From positions 41,782,501 to 41,846,500 of the forward strand of contig BSBM01000486.1 in NCBI GenBank assembly GCA_027924585.1: DNA of 64,000 bases, read 5' to 3'. The notes beneath the pieces are model-generated. The model was not told where the DNA came from. It did not search any database and saw only the letters and a list, made by a program, of their open reading frames with translations. The position numbers and the translations under genes are program-made. How positions within the stretch are numbered: the stretch's first letter is position 1; each line of letters begins with the position of its first letter. The stretch is from Larix kaempferi (Eukaryota; Streptophyta; Pinopsida; Pinales; Pinaceae). This document shows positions 11,475 through 23,160 of this stretch, piece by piece.

Positions 11475-12663
11475 ATGCAGGAAGGCCGCAGGGATGGCGA
11501 CATGTCTTTCTTCGCAAACCCATTTGGTTCAAAAAACGGGGGAAATGTTTTCTCCAACATTTTTGACCGTGACCCTTTCGATGATCCCTTTTTCACGAGA
11601 CCATTTGGAAGTGCTTTTGGGATGGGTAGCATGTTTGGGCCGAAAGGATTCTTCGGCAAACAGAATGGTTTCCTTGATGACCACGAGTATTAGAAGCCAC
11701 AGGTAATTATACACAGAAATTGATTTATCATTAGGTTAATTTGATTTTGTGACTGTACTGTATGGGCCTTGATTTCTCAATTTATTGTTTCTATAGAAGT
11801 GGGAGGGATGCTCAATTTGTTTTTCCATTTGAGGCAGGATTTCATAAATGTATACTAAGGATAGTGAATTTAATAACTATGGATGGATATTATGCAACCT
11901 GCTTGAAGGGGTCCTGTGATTGAAGAGCTGCTTGATGATCATGAGGATGGACATAACGGTTTGAGTCAGGAGCCCATTGTTGAAGATCCAGATGAAGACC
12001 AAGGCAACACAGGTACACAATTTATCTGTTTTCTAAGGAGCACAGGGGTCTTGCAAATCAAAGGCCAGCTTTTTTATTTTTATCTTGCTGGACTTGTCAT
12101 TCAGTTTGGATTTGATGGTTAAACTGTGGTAGTCATATTCCCACCAAGGTTCGAGTCATCGGAGAGATGCCCTTCTCTGTTTGCGGGCACTCTAGAGTTC
12201 TTCCTTCAAGCCCTGGTGCATTGTAATGCTTTCCGACTTGGGGAAAGGCATGGTTGCTGCATTTGACTATAAAAAAAAGTAAAGTGGCCTAGGGTTTTTC
12301 CTTTAGGTTTAAGGCGGGTATACTCATCGGATTAAAAAAATGAAGAAGTTAGAAGGGCATGTTGCCGTGTCAGATAAAAAGGGAAAATCCAGAGTTTGTT
12401 CAGGGCATCGATTCCTAGAGTCTTGTAACATTGTTTAGCTCATTTACAGTATCAGTTGATGGAATGGATTGTTTTTTTAAACTGCAGGACATAGAACGCA
12501 AAGGCAGAGGGGGAACCAGAGTGTAAGCCAGGGAACCAACAATTCTTATCCAAGGCAGTCATCATCTCAAACCTTCTCATTTCAAAGCTCCAAAATAACC
12601 TATGGAGGACAAAACGGGGCATATTATACATCCTCAACAACCAGGAGAATGGGCCCTAATGGG
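11475..12663 (+). pseudogene. Captured MLF-like (Mlf1IP-domain) gene fragment, three exons
   Basis: Exon 1 (11475-11702) encodes a Phe/Gly-rich start with DPFDDPFFTRPFG, the hallmark of plant myeloid-leukemia-factor-like proteins. Exon 2 (11909-12012) gives RGPVIEELLDDHE and an acidic tail. Exon 3 (12488-12663) gives FSFQSSKITYGGQNGAYYTS and TRRMGPNGV, the core Mlf1IP signature. Introns start with GT and end with AG, and phases fit: exon 1 ends AG, joined to G as Arg; exon 2 ends G, joined to GA as Gly. The frame needed at the exon 1 end differs from the frame of its start by one base, so a single-base indel near 11680 breaks the gene and makes TAG at 11691. The C-terminal exons are missing. 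Plant MLF-like proteins are poorly characterised. This is a gene capture inside the CACTA, not a working gene. Confidence 0.82.
12120..12290 (+). mobile_element. SINE-like insertion in the second MLF intron
   Basis: The sequence has a tRNA-like B-box candidate (GGTTCGAGTCA at about 12150), a compact GC-richer body and an A-rich end (TATAAAAAAAAG) near 12275-12286. A possible A box lies around 12120. I could not find convincing target duplications, so limits are approximate. It may be a decayed member of a tRNA-derived SINE family. Confidence 0.45.
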
Positions 12664-12977
12664 GTAGGATAGTGCATTAACCATTTTACCTTCATGAGCA
12701 AATTTTATGAGTTCAATTTTTAGATTTACTTTATATATTTAAAAAAAAATTATTTTGGCTATCAATGATTTCCAGTATTTTATATGTTAAGCACATCACT
12801 GTATAATGACTTTAAATAGGCTTACAGAAACAAAATGTCTTTTATTCTAGGAAACAAAATTTGAAGAATTTGGAATAAAACAAACTCTGAACCTTTAAAA
12901 CCATGCATGCAAAAGTTCTAGAAGTTACATGACTAATAAGCACCTCAATGGACAAGTAATAAACTTAGGAAACTCAC

Positions 12978-13765
12978 CCAAGGTGGGATCATAAAAGTTC
13001 TCCATCAGAGGAATAATGCTACTTTTCCTAGAACCGTTCCTGCCAACCACTGCTACAGTTTTTTTGGCAGGTACAGTAAAATAAAATCCACTCAAGATTG
13101 GCATATCAGGACGTGACAGGTAGCTAAAATATACATTACAAAACTCAATATCTCCTTGCACATCATTTAAAATTTTTCCTTCTCGAGTATTTCCTGTAGG
13201 GGACCTGCTTATCATCTCAAAAAGCCTATGTGCTGCAATCCTACCTTGTTCAAATGAATAAAATTTTGTGGCTGCTTGATTCAAGCCTCTGTACCAATAA
13301 GAACTAGAGATAAGATCATGTGTAGAAAGTAATATCCAAACGTTCCAAATCTTGAGCACATGATCATGTGCCCAAGATTCCAGAATGCATCCAGAAATGG
13401 TATTAAGAATGCACAAAATCCAAATGCAATTCAAATACTATAGTAAATTTTAATTCATATAAGTACAATGCTTACAGGCCACTCAGAATTATTGCAAAAA
13501 GAGCAGTGATAACTTCACCACCACTGGCTTTTCCATGTGAAATCAAGAACCTCCCAAACCAAAGCTGTAGTGCACAAGAACATATTGCAAGCCCATATGT
13601 AAAGCCAAGTCCAAGCCCTTGTACAAGACTTACTTGTATACCATATCTTAGTGTAGCTTGGAGTGAATTTGCATATGAATGCTTTCCTAATGTCTCATTT
13701 GTGAAGGCATACAAAGTGCATATGTAGCCAATTTCCTGTGCCAACCAGTAACTCAGCATTAGCAA
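12978..13765 (-). pseudogene. Captured ABCB (P-glycoprotein-like) transporter fragment, two exons, reversed
   Basis: The upstream exon (about 13765 to 13476) encodes the end of a membrane domain (TLYAFTNETLGKHSYANSLQ, then GLGFTYGLAICSCALQLWFGR). A 187-bp GT-AG intron (13475 to 13289) follows with phase-compatible joining of ILSGL to GLNQAAT. The next exon (13288 to 12978) holds the nucleotide-binding domain start, SFEQGRIAAHRLFEMISRS, and the Walker A region, then FYDPTLG before a GTGAGT donor. The wording is closest to the plant ABCB6/ABCB20 subgroup. The Walker A motif reads GRNGSRKSS; the conserved Gly before Lys is Arg, which should spoil ATP binding. The first 30 or so bases of the upstream exon look frame-shifted. 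Both ends of the gene are missing. Confidence 0.87.
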
Positions 13766-15355
13766 CTCCTGTGTAAAATAGTAAAAATTCTATTATATTA
13801 GATGTATTTAGTAGAAAAATTAGAACTAACTTAAAAAGTACTAATAGGCACAATCATCAAAAGTAGTAGATAAACAGCTAATCGTGCCTCGCCATTTTAG
13901 TTTGAGCATGCCTTCTAGCACAACCAAGTTTTTTGGGGGCATTTAACAAATCAAGATTAGTCCACTTCAAAATGAAAAAAGAATACATTGCATTGTGATA
14001 TCAATCATAAGCATTAACATATTTTAAGTTACCGGGATACAGGTGCAGATCCGGATATGGATTTGCCAGAATTTTAAAAAATCAGATCCAGAATCCATAT
14101 ACAATAGAGAAACAACAGGTATAAAAAGTATAAATACAATTTTATGATTCATAAAAAGAGAAAAGTCAGATTTAACAATCCCCTGCTATCGCCTGTCTCC
14201 TATAATGTCTAAGCAGTAACGGAATTTGATTCTTCGGGAGCTGGGATGAACTTACAAAAGGAGTTGGGATGAATTTACATAAGAACTTTGAAAGAATTTT
14301 TAAATCTATGTTGCAGCCTAGAACAACATATCTAGTATCTAGATTCCATATAACATCAAAATAATTATGAAGCTTATCTAGTATTCAATTGCACATAACA
14401 TAAGTATGCACATGAATGTTATCTACAGAACAACATTTTGTGTATACATAAGCTTAAAAACAAAGCTGAGGTTTTTGTGCACAGAATAGAACAACACAAC
14501 AATTGCAGTGATGCAGTGACTGCCCCTTGATATAGCTTCAAATCCTCATCCAAACTTCTATCCAAGGAATTGCATGTAGTTGTAATCTTTTGTGATTTCT
14601 GAATGTGAATTCTTCTTATGGCCTTGGGAATGGGGGTTAGAGTTATTGTTTTAGCAAGCAAGCATAAGTAGAATTCTTTTTAAAAAAAATGTACATTTTC
14701 TGGATCCACATCAGCTGGACACTTCAAGGCTACAAGATCCATTTCCCAGGAAGATCCTATAACAGACTCAACGGTCGTTGCATAGAGCCATGACAAATTT
14801 AAAGGAACAAGGTCTAAAATTTAAATAACCCACAAGGATTAAAAAATAAAATAAAATATATATATATATATATGATATGAATGATTGATTGGTTATGCCT
14901 TTATATGGTGCTTGAAGAGATGGGTCAGGATAAATGGTTGTGACCTTTGTGGTTTAATTTTTTCCATATAACATAGTGGATCAAATCCCACCCCCATGTG
15001 CTTCAAAATTATTTTGTTGAGAGAAGGATGAAAGTGGGGTATTTGGTTCAAAACAAAAAAATATTTAAACCAACCTGTAAGCAACACTCAATGCAACCAC
15101 ATGCAGCATCAACGGAGAAAATGGCCCAAATAGAAACAGAGGAGCCTATTGTAGTTCCACATGGTAGTGTTGAGGAGTAGGAATTGGCCTTGGTGCCATC
15201 AAATCCCTGTAAGGGTTTAGAGCACCTCCATGGTAATTTTAATGCTATTTTGGCAGCATCCTTAGCTTCAAGCTTACGACCAATTCTGCCATATAAAGAG
15301 GTAGAATTGTCATCATAGGGATGTGATACTCTGTATATATATGTGTGTGTATGTG

Positions 15356-15454
<99 letters not shown>

Positions 15455-16575
15455 TAAACAATTGAAGAGGATCTCAAAATTGGGTCCCATGGAATCCAAG
15501 CACTATTTGGTTGTGAATGATAGTGATGTATAGGTGCTCAGCCCTATTGTACTCACTTCAGAAAAAAAAGCTCTGCATTAAACACAAATGGCCATCCAAA
15601 TCCTGGAAAGTGCTTCCTATTTATGTAAAACTCTCCTCTCACTAATGCAGAAACCTTCATACACAAATACAGTAAACAATTTTGATTGTTAATTTTGAAA
15701 TGTAATCTTACCAATATCAACAAAATTAAAGTTAATTCATGTTTAGTGTTCACCTAGTCGCCTCTTTCCAAATGACCCAATGCAATATGCTCAAAAACAT
15801 CTGGGAACAAGGCAACCTGGAATGAAGCATAATAAGTTTGAATTAAGTTTCTGAGATCTTGTTATAAAACATGAAATTTTACAAAGTGATATCATAATAA
15901 CAGTCATGATCAAAGATCAAGAAGTGTCTGTGCCAACATAACGCAAGATTTAGGTCAAGTAACAAAAGAAAAAGGTCCATCTGTTTTCAGAATTTAATTA
16001 AAACAGAAGATAGTGAGAAACACTGTTCACAGGTTATTCAAAAAGTTTAAGCATCAAAATTAAACTCAAGCTGGAATCTTATAAAGTGTTTAATGCCAAA
16101 CCAGTTTGTTTTGTGGGATTTACTAAAGAAAATATTGCCATGACAAATGGATGTGCTCATACAATTTGAGATTCAGAAAATGACCATTCATGGATTGGGG
16201 TAGATAGGATTTATATGAAGGCACTCAAATCTCTATACATCTTTTAGACCCTTAACAATGTTATGGATTGGCATGATTCTGGATGATGTTATGGAGTAGC
16301 AATGCCTCCTTGCTGTCAACATATTAATTCTGCCTCATTCATCACCCAGGATCTGCTTGCAGCTACTCCATCACTTTGTTTCAACTGCAATTTCACCATG
16401 CAGCACAAGATGGCCTCTTCACACAATTGCAGTGCAAGGGTAACATAATTTCTAGCTATTGTTTAGAGTTGGAACTTTGGAGTTGGAGACCTTCTATCAT
16501 CGGACATAGTCATACAGACTTGGAGGTGCCCTATTTGCCATTTTTATACCATATTTTGGGCTCGTTTCACATGTT
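13766..16575. other. No gene recognised
   Basis: AT-rich sequence with a (TA)n run at 14857-14873 and a compound microsatellite at 15342-15450. On the minus strand, 15300 to 15210 gives GRKLEAKDAAKIALKLPWRC, which looks protein-like and could be one exon of another captured gene, but I cannot name the family. Part of it (RCSKPL) recurs in a decayed minus-strand frame near 20150-20190. No other coding signal. Confidence 0.45.
15342..15450. repeat. Compound microsatellite (TG)n(AG)n
   Basis: Nearly pure TG repeats run to about 15386 with one or two interruptions, followed by an uninterrupted AG run to 15450. Several long open frames over it (poly Ser-Leu, Glu-Arg or Cys-Val) are repeat artefacts. 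Confidence 0.97.
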
Positions 16576-17026
16576 TTGTCATTTGATGAGAGTGTTCCAC
16601 TGTTGAAGTTGTTAGATGTTATGGTTGAAATAGGCCATCAACCTGATGATATCACATATACTACACTTATAGGTGGGTTTTGCAAGGTGAATAATCTAGA
16701 GAAGGCCAAGGAGCTCCTTCAAGAGATGTTGGAGAAAGCTTGTAGGCCTAATCTAGTTCACTATAGTACATTAATAGATGGAATTTGTAAGCATCACAGG
16801 AAAGACAAAGATTAACGGATCTTCTGTGAGATTCCATAGTAACCTTGATGATGTTACATACAACACATTGATGGATGGACTTTGGAAAGTTGGTAATCTT
16901 AATGAGTCTATTAAGTTATTTAAGCTCATGAAAGATAGCAGTTATCTTCTAGATATGACTACATGTACTACCTTCATGGATGGACTATGCAAGGAAGGAA
17001 TACCCCAAGGGGCCAATATTGCATGA
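16576..17026 (+). pseudogene. Captured PPR (pentatricopeptide repeat, P-class) gene fragment
   Basis: The first frame (16576-16815) contains a full 35-residue PPR unit starting at DDITYTTLIGGFCKVNNLEK and most of a second (NLVHYSTLIDGICK). The frame then shifts by one base near 16800-16815. The second frame (from about 16815 to 17026) carries another unit, DDVTYNTLMDGLWKVGNLNE, and the start of a fourth (TTFMDGLCKEG). PPR proteins bind organellar RNA by one repeat per base. Only about four repeats remain out of the usual ten or more, with no targeting peptide or start, so this is a broken fragment carried by the CACTA. The reading continues into non-coding sequence after 17026. Confidence 0.85.
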
Positions 17027-20000
17027 GATCCTAAAAAAGGTTTGACATGACACTATGATATTTTCCACATAAAACAATAGCCTCTGTAAATATATTACTG
17101 AAACGCACTGGGCAAGATTCAGTAGCAGTTCAGTGAATTGCAACTGATGAAGTGATGAGGTGACTTTGGTAATAATGAAATAGCAAGCTATCTGAAATAG
17201 GTTTGAGGCCGAGCTCAATGAAGTGATCTGAGTGGAATTTCCACGAGTACATAAAGTTGTTACTCTAAAAACACATTTGATTTAGGGTTTGGTGGGATGC
17301 ACATCTTGATTAAATGCACCGGTTGATCAATCTAAAATGGATTTGGCTTAGCTGTTAGTGTGTTGCAACTTGTAGCTGTTGAAGTGCCCCAAGGAAATTT
17401 CAATGATATTGTTCACAATGATAATGATATATTGAAACATAAATTAATGCCTAAGATATAAGTCAGAAGGGACCATCTACATTTTGGGTTGTCAGGGTGC
17501 TTGAATGCCTTCAACGTTCAATAGGTCAGAGGACTCTAAGTCCTTTACCAATCTCCAAGTTTTCCACTAAGTTAGTCTCAGTGACTGATATTTCTTTTTT
17601 TGGCTCTATTTTTACACGCTGCTCAGAACATTCCTAAGGAAAAGCAGAGCATTTATTTTAGATTAAGGTTTTCTGTGAAATGTCGAGCACCTACATCACT
17701 CATATTATGTACTGGTTTTCTTTGGAACACACTCCACAAGGTAAACCAGGATAAAACGAGCATTTTAAAGTTATGTACCAATGTGAATCCAACACAGGAA
17801 GTCATAGGTTCATTTCATCACCGGCCTCATAGGACATTGTTTTTTCCTCGATGACCTCAGGACTTAGGTTATAGAGCATTTGATTTTTTCTTATCCTTGG
17901 AGGAACATTACTCAGTTGGGATAGAAAAGATTTATAGGAAGATAATAAAAAAATGATAACATTGACTAGATGTGTGATAGATAATGCTAATAAAACTAGC
18001 ACAGACACTATCTACAGGTCACAAATTAAGTTCCACGAACTATTCATTACCCATGCCTCATTTAGCTATAAAATAAATCTTCATTGTATATGTGTCTCAT
18101 CTTACTGCAATCTAGGAAACTAACCCTTCCCGATCCACCCCAAATTGTAAAATATAAACACCTAGTGATGTAACTAAACTAACTAACTAACTAAAATTTA
18201 AGAAAGAGTTTAACATTGTGTAATATCTTTGAAAAGAAAAGTCAATGATATGAATGAAATGAAAGTTATCTCAAAATAAAATAACATGAAGCCAAACCGT
18301 TGTGTATGTATCTGTTTTATGGGGTGTGTTCAAGTAGCAAGGTTATTATAAGACAACATCAAGTGGAAAACCTTTGACCTGTAGCTATCATTGTCAAGTA
18401 GCAAGGTCATTATAAGACAAGCTTGAGCTTACAGAGGAGATCTTACATTACGGGGACATTATAATATAGGGAGCTTGACTTGCTGAATTCAGAAAGATAC
18501 TACCACACAACAGGGCCTAACATTATGGCATGGAATTAGTTTTTTTTAATGGAATTTATCCCATGAATTTGGATCTAAATTATCCATAACATAAAAGGTA
18601 TATAACAGATTGAAGTGTGATTGCAGGGTTACATTGGATATTTAATCTATGAATTCATAGAGATTCCCCTGACACTATAAAAGAACTAAACCTGAAGCGA
18701 GAAGGTTGTGTAGAGTTATAGTTTGCACATTCCTTATATGTGTCTTTCAAGTTCCACTTATGAGTGATAACACCTTCACAAGACAGCCCCCTCCATGCAC
18801 CCATATTTCAAAACTGGTGCACATGCTCCACCTCTCGTACAAACCCACACACTAGCTCCATTTTATTTTGAGAAAGTACTGCTTATATTTAATAAAATAA
18901 TATATAGGCATAAATACAGAAGAGATTACATTATTGCTTCCAGTGCTGCGACAAGGTATGGGTATGCAAACATAAACACACTATGGATGCTTCTTCCATA
19001 GTGAATCTCTTCTTTCACAAAATTGGCAAGTTAAGGACCATTTAGACCAATGTACATTGATAGTAGGAGCATGAACAACTTGATTTCAAAGGACATAGTA
19101 ACATCTTTGAAAATGCATACATAGTCTCAACCCTAACTATATAATATTGGCTCAATCAAAACCAATGGGAAATCTACCCATGTGGATTGTATTTGTACTG
19201 CCAACTTTGTTATTGAACATTCAAGTATGGAAAAAGGAAGAATATCCCCTGTAGTTATCTTAAATAGGACACTTGGACCCTTCATTCATCCCCCTTATAG
19301 TGCTACTCAATATCTGTCACTTGTCCACTTTTCATAATATATGGGAGTTTTCTGATATATAATCTTTAATTTTCACTTGCCAACTTGTTCAGGGTCTTGT
19401 GGTAGTTAAAAGTAAGTTTAGTTTCCTCTAGTCTACTCTAAAACTTTTAGATTCTTCCCTTCTGACTACATTCTACCATTTTCCTTTCTGGCCATCATTC
19501 TACCTTTTTGCTTGCCCTGTAACATAAATCATTTTACATTTGTTTAGCATTGCTTAAGAGAGTAAGGGTCCATACTTTATTTCTGTCATAATATCGAACT
19601 AAAATGCTTTTATATGAAGTAGGTGACCTAACCAATGTCTTAAACTTAACGGAAACAATACATCCACTCAAAGAAAGGAAAATCACAAGCAAACCAGTTT
19701 GCACTTAATCCTGTTTCAACATCATAAAACATGACGATAGTGGAATATAAATTGTGATGATAATTTCTAGTGAGCTTACTGTGTCAAACTCACAAAATCT
19801 TTAAAGACACATGTACCATTAGATCTACGAAGTGCCCTGTTTGTGATCTCATCGTGTCCCTGCACAAGTCTCAATAGTTTACTCCATTAAATTATGTAGA
19901 AACAAGAAAATCCATATCTTAGATACACTTAACTAAAAGTATCAAAACATAACATCCAATTTATAATTCATAAATAAGGGGCAAAAACAACCTAAAGAAA

Positions 20001-21003
20001 AGGAAGATATTTGAGAATATCGATAGGTTAAATGATTTGAGAATATTGACGTGTTGAGCCCAAATGTATGAATAATACCACAGTAATGCAATGATTTAAG
20101 AGTAACTGGTAAAGGTTCAATAGCACATAAAAAGCTTATCGTGATACATTGAAGAGCCTTACCCAATAAGGGTTTAGAGCACCTCAAATCCCTGTAAACA
20201 TTATATGATACAGTTTGAATTGTGGATTGCATATTACAACTCTTTGGTCATGATGCCCAATTTTATTTCATGGTTGATGTTATATCTTACAGTTTGCTAC
20301 TAGACATGGAAGAAGAAATTAGAAATTGATTATGGCAAGAGCCTTAAGAAACTTAGCCTAATTTAGAATCTAGAATCAAGAACTTAAAATTATTTGTCTT
20401 TTGTAAACATTATATGACACAGTTTGAATTGTGGATTGCATATTACAACTCTTTGGTTATGATGCCCAATTTCATTTCATGGTTGATGTTATATATTACA
20501 GTTTGTTGTTGAGAATGTTGTTTGTTTAAAGTTGAAGCTCGAAGGTTGATGTTATGCTTGGCCATTTGATGACAACGCTATAAGTTATAAGTGCATACTT
20601 TTCAATAGCAAGTCTAACTTAGATCTCTGATATCTTTCTATCAACGTTTCATTCTAATGTCATCACATAATCTCAGTGATTGCACATTCCTTTATAAATA
20701 TTTCATTCAAATTTCATGTTTTCTTCTTGGCCTGCTTTAGTTGCTAGACTTCTTTCCATTAGTGTTCCTTTGAACACTTGGTATTCATCATCTGTAATTG
20801 TAATGATTATAGTAGCTAAAATATACTTATTTTTCTAGAATCATTTATCCATGACAATGATGGTGTTGTTAATCCCTTGTAGTTGTAGGCTGGTTTGGTT
20901 TAAATCGAAGCCTCGTTATTTTTGTATGAGAAGGTGGCTTACATTATGCTTGACTAAATATTGTCTTGATCTCTCTTTTTACTACTTGTTACTTTGATAT
21001 TAG
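17027..21003. other. No gene recognised
   Basis: AT-rich, intron-like or intergenic sequence inside the CACTA element. Short decayed duplications occur (for example TCAAGTAGCAAGG-TTATAAGACAA near 18330 and 18395). The open frames are below 100 codons and show no domain. Confidence 0.5.
20193..20506 (+). repeat. Direct duplication of about 105 bp, offset 209 bp
   Basis: 20193-20296 and 20402-20506 share TGTAAACATTATATGA, CAGTTTGAATTGTGGATTGC and the following 60 or so bases with few differences. It is a local segmental duplication with unrelated sequence between. No coding function is seen. Confidence 0.85.
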
Positions 21004-21087
21004 GACAATCAAATTCAAGTTGTCGAAGGTGAGGATGAGGCGGAAAAGATGGAAGATGGCAAATTTTCATTTCTGTCACAACTCAAG
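21004..21087 (+). other. Exon-like segment of unknown gene
   Basis: An 84-base open segment lies between a pyrimidine-rich tract ending TTTGATATTAG and a donor GTAAAA. It encodes DNQIQVVEGEDEAEKMEDGK followed by FSFLSQLK, an acidic, low-complexity but protein-like stretch of 28 codons in phase 0. I do not recognise the family. It could be another captured exon or a chance match to splice signals. Confidence 0.35.
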
Positions 21088-22729
21088 GTAAAAACAATGG
21101 ACCTTACTTTTCTTCTCTACAAGATAAGATAAGATAATTTTATTAATGTCCAACAAAAGACTACAAAAGTAGGTCAGTGAGATTGAAAAGATATATCCAC
21201 TACGAATACAATGTGGTAGAGTGAAAGAAACTCCTATATAATGTTGAAAGAACAATAATGAAAGAAAAAAGAGTGTAGCATAAATAAGTGTCTAGCTAAA
21301 TGAAATGCTAAGTCTAACCAAAAGATAGAACAACGGTATAAGCACAGTGATATAATGGAAGGATCTAGGACTGGAAATCTACAAATCCCTGTGATGAACA
21401 AGAGAGACTTTTCACGGCAATTACAACAGTTCAAACTAGACAATGAGTGCAATTCCTCTGTCCTAGATTCAACGATATGGCACTACGCTGTTGGGAGTGG
21501 GAACGAAAAGCGAAATTTTCAAAATCTTATGTTTTGGGAGCGTTTTTTTATATAATATATATTTTAATATATTTTGATGCATATATATTAAAAAAAACAT
21601 GTATTATGCCAAATTAAGTATAGAAAACATGAAAACATAGATATTCATATAACCATTTAGTACACATTGATATAACATCAATCATCTAGGACATCTCAGA
21701 ATATTTTCTGGAATGACATAGCTATGGAAATTACCATTTGCAAGTGATGTCTTTAAATCCAATATCAAACTTGCAAAGATATTAAGTTATTGTTAAGATT
21801 TACTTTATCAAACAAACTCTATGATTGAATTTTTGTAAGGGAAGTACAAATGTGTAGCTGATGGCATCGACTTTAAGACAATGTTGCATGTATTTGACCC
21901 TCATATGTCAATACCATTTTTCTCATATAACCAAACTGTATTAATTAGAATTTGATTAAAATTAACATGCAGACGGTTTTCTATTTTATACTTTATCCCT
22001 TCTGAATAGAATATGAACTTTATTGATATTGCAAAGGTGCTTCTGAAAAGGCCCCTTTACCAGTGTATTGCCAAATTTTCCTTATTTATTCATCCAATTT
22101 CTATAATGTCATTGTATGATATATGATGTGAAGGTAAACCCAAGGCCAAGGTTTTAATAGAGAATGGGATAGACCTTTTTGAAACTCCTGTAAAAGTGTT
22201 TTTTTCAAATATACTTCTTATCTTACTCATAAAACAATTATGTACAAGGAGAACAAAATCTATACAAGAAAAGATAAGAATATACAGACATTGTAGCAGC
22301 TATCTTATTATAGTTACAGCAACAATAAATTTTGAATATGGAGTTATCAATTCACTTTTTTCATCTCTAATGAGCAAAAACCCTTCACCCTTGAGTTGGG
22401 CACAAATCTCATCCATCCACAGCACTTGAAAGGAAGAACAGTGCCACTAGGGTCCTCAAAAACACACTTACAACACAATTTCCATAAAGAGAACATAACA
22501 ACAATATAGATACAATGCCACAAGCCTTGATAAGGTGACTGATGAAAGAGTTAGTCCCCAAGAACAACTACTCTCCAATGAATGGTACCCTGGATCATTT
22601 TAGAGAACCTATGCTGTGCTAATTTCCAACATTGGCAAGAAAACTGACACTCCCAAAGAATGCATTTGACAACTTCATCTTGGGGCAGAAAATGCATTTA
22701 TCATCTATGAAACTACTCTTCGCCAACCT

Positions 22730-22821
22730 GGGGCACATCAAAGTTTTAAAATGTTTACCATGGGGGGCACATCAAAGTTTTAAAATGTTTACCATGGGGG
22801 GCACATCAAACTGTTTACCAC
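22730..22821 (+). repeat. 34-bp tandem repeat, about 2.7 copies
   Basis: Units GGGGCACATCAAAGTTTTAA followed by AATGTTTACCAT begin at 22730, 22762 and 22796. The last is shortened and diverged. Simple replication slippage is the likely origin. Confidence 0.92.
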
Positions 22822-22879
22822 TGAGGGAATAGAATGAGTCCAAATGGAGTCCAATAGACTTTATTTGCCCAAATTAACC

Positions 22880-23160
22880 CTAGCCAATCCTGGAAAAAAA
22901 AAATTGCGGAATCACTCTGGAAACGTTTTCGGGAGCGATTTTTTTGCCCGGGATTGCTCAGGAATCGATATGGAAGCGTCGATTCCGGAGCGATTCCTAA
23001 AATTCCAGGGAGCATTTTTTTCTCCAAGGAAGCATGAATTACGAAATCAATTCTGGGAGGAATCGATGAGGAATCGCGATTCCATAATCTATTCCTTCCG
23101 GATCACGAATTGGGATCGATTCGTGGGGGTGCAGAGCGATTCCCAACAGCGTAGGTATGG
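22880..23160. other. CG-rich block of recurring GGAATCG/CGATTCC motifs
   Basis: Within AT-rich surroundings this 280-bp block repeats GGAATCG, GCGATTCC, GGAGCGATT and GATCGATTCG on both strands at irregular spacing. It also has several unmethylated-looking CG dinucleotides, rare in the neighbourhood. The frame over it (22844-23179) is open for 111 codons, but its content follows the repeat. Function unknown; possibly an inserted short element or a protein-binding array. Confidence 0.55.

Noticed and set aside
15245-15533. Frames with Ser-Leu, Thr-His or Glu-Arg runs
   Set aside because: Translation of the TG/AG microsatellite.
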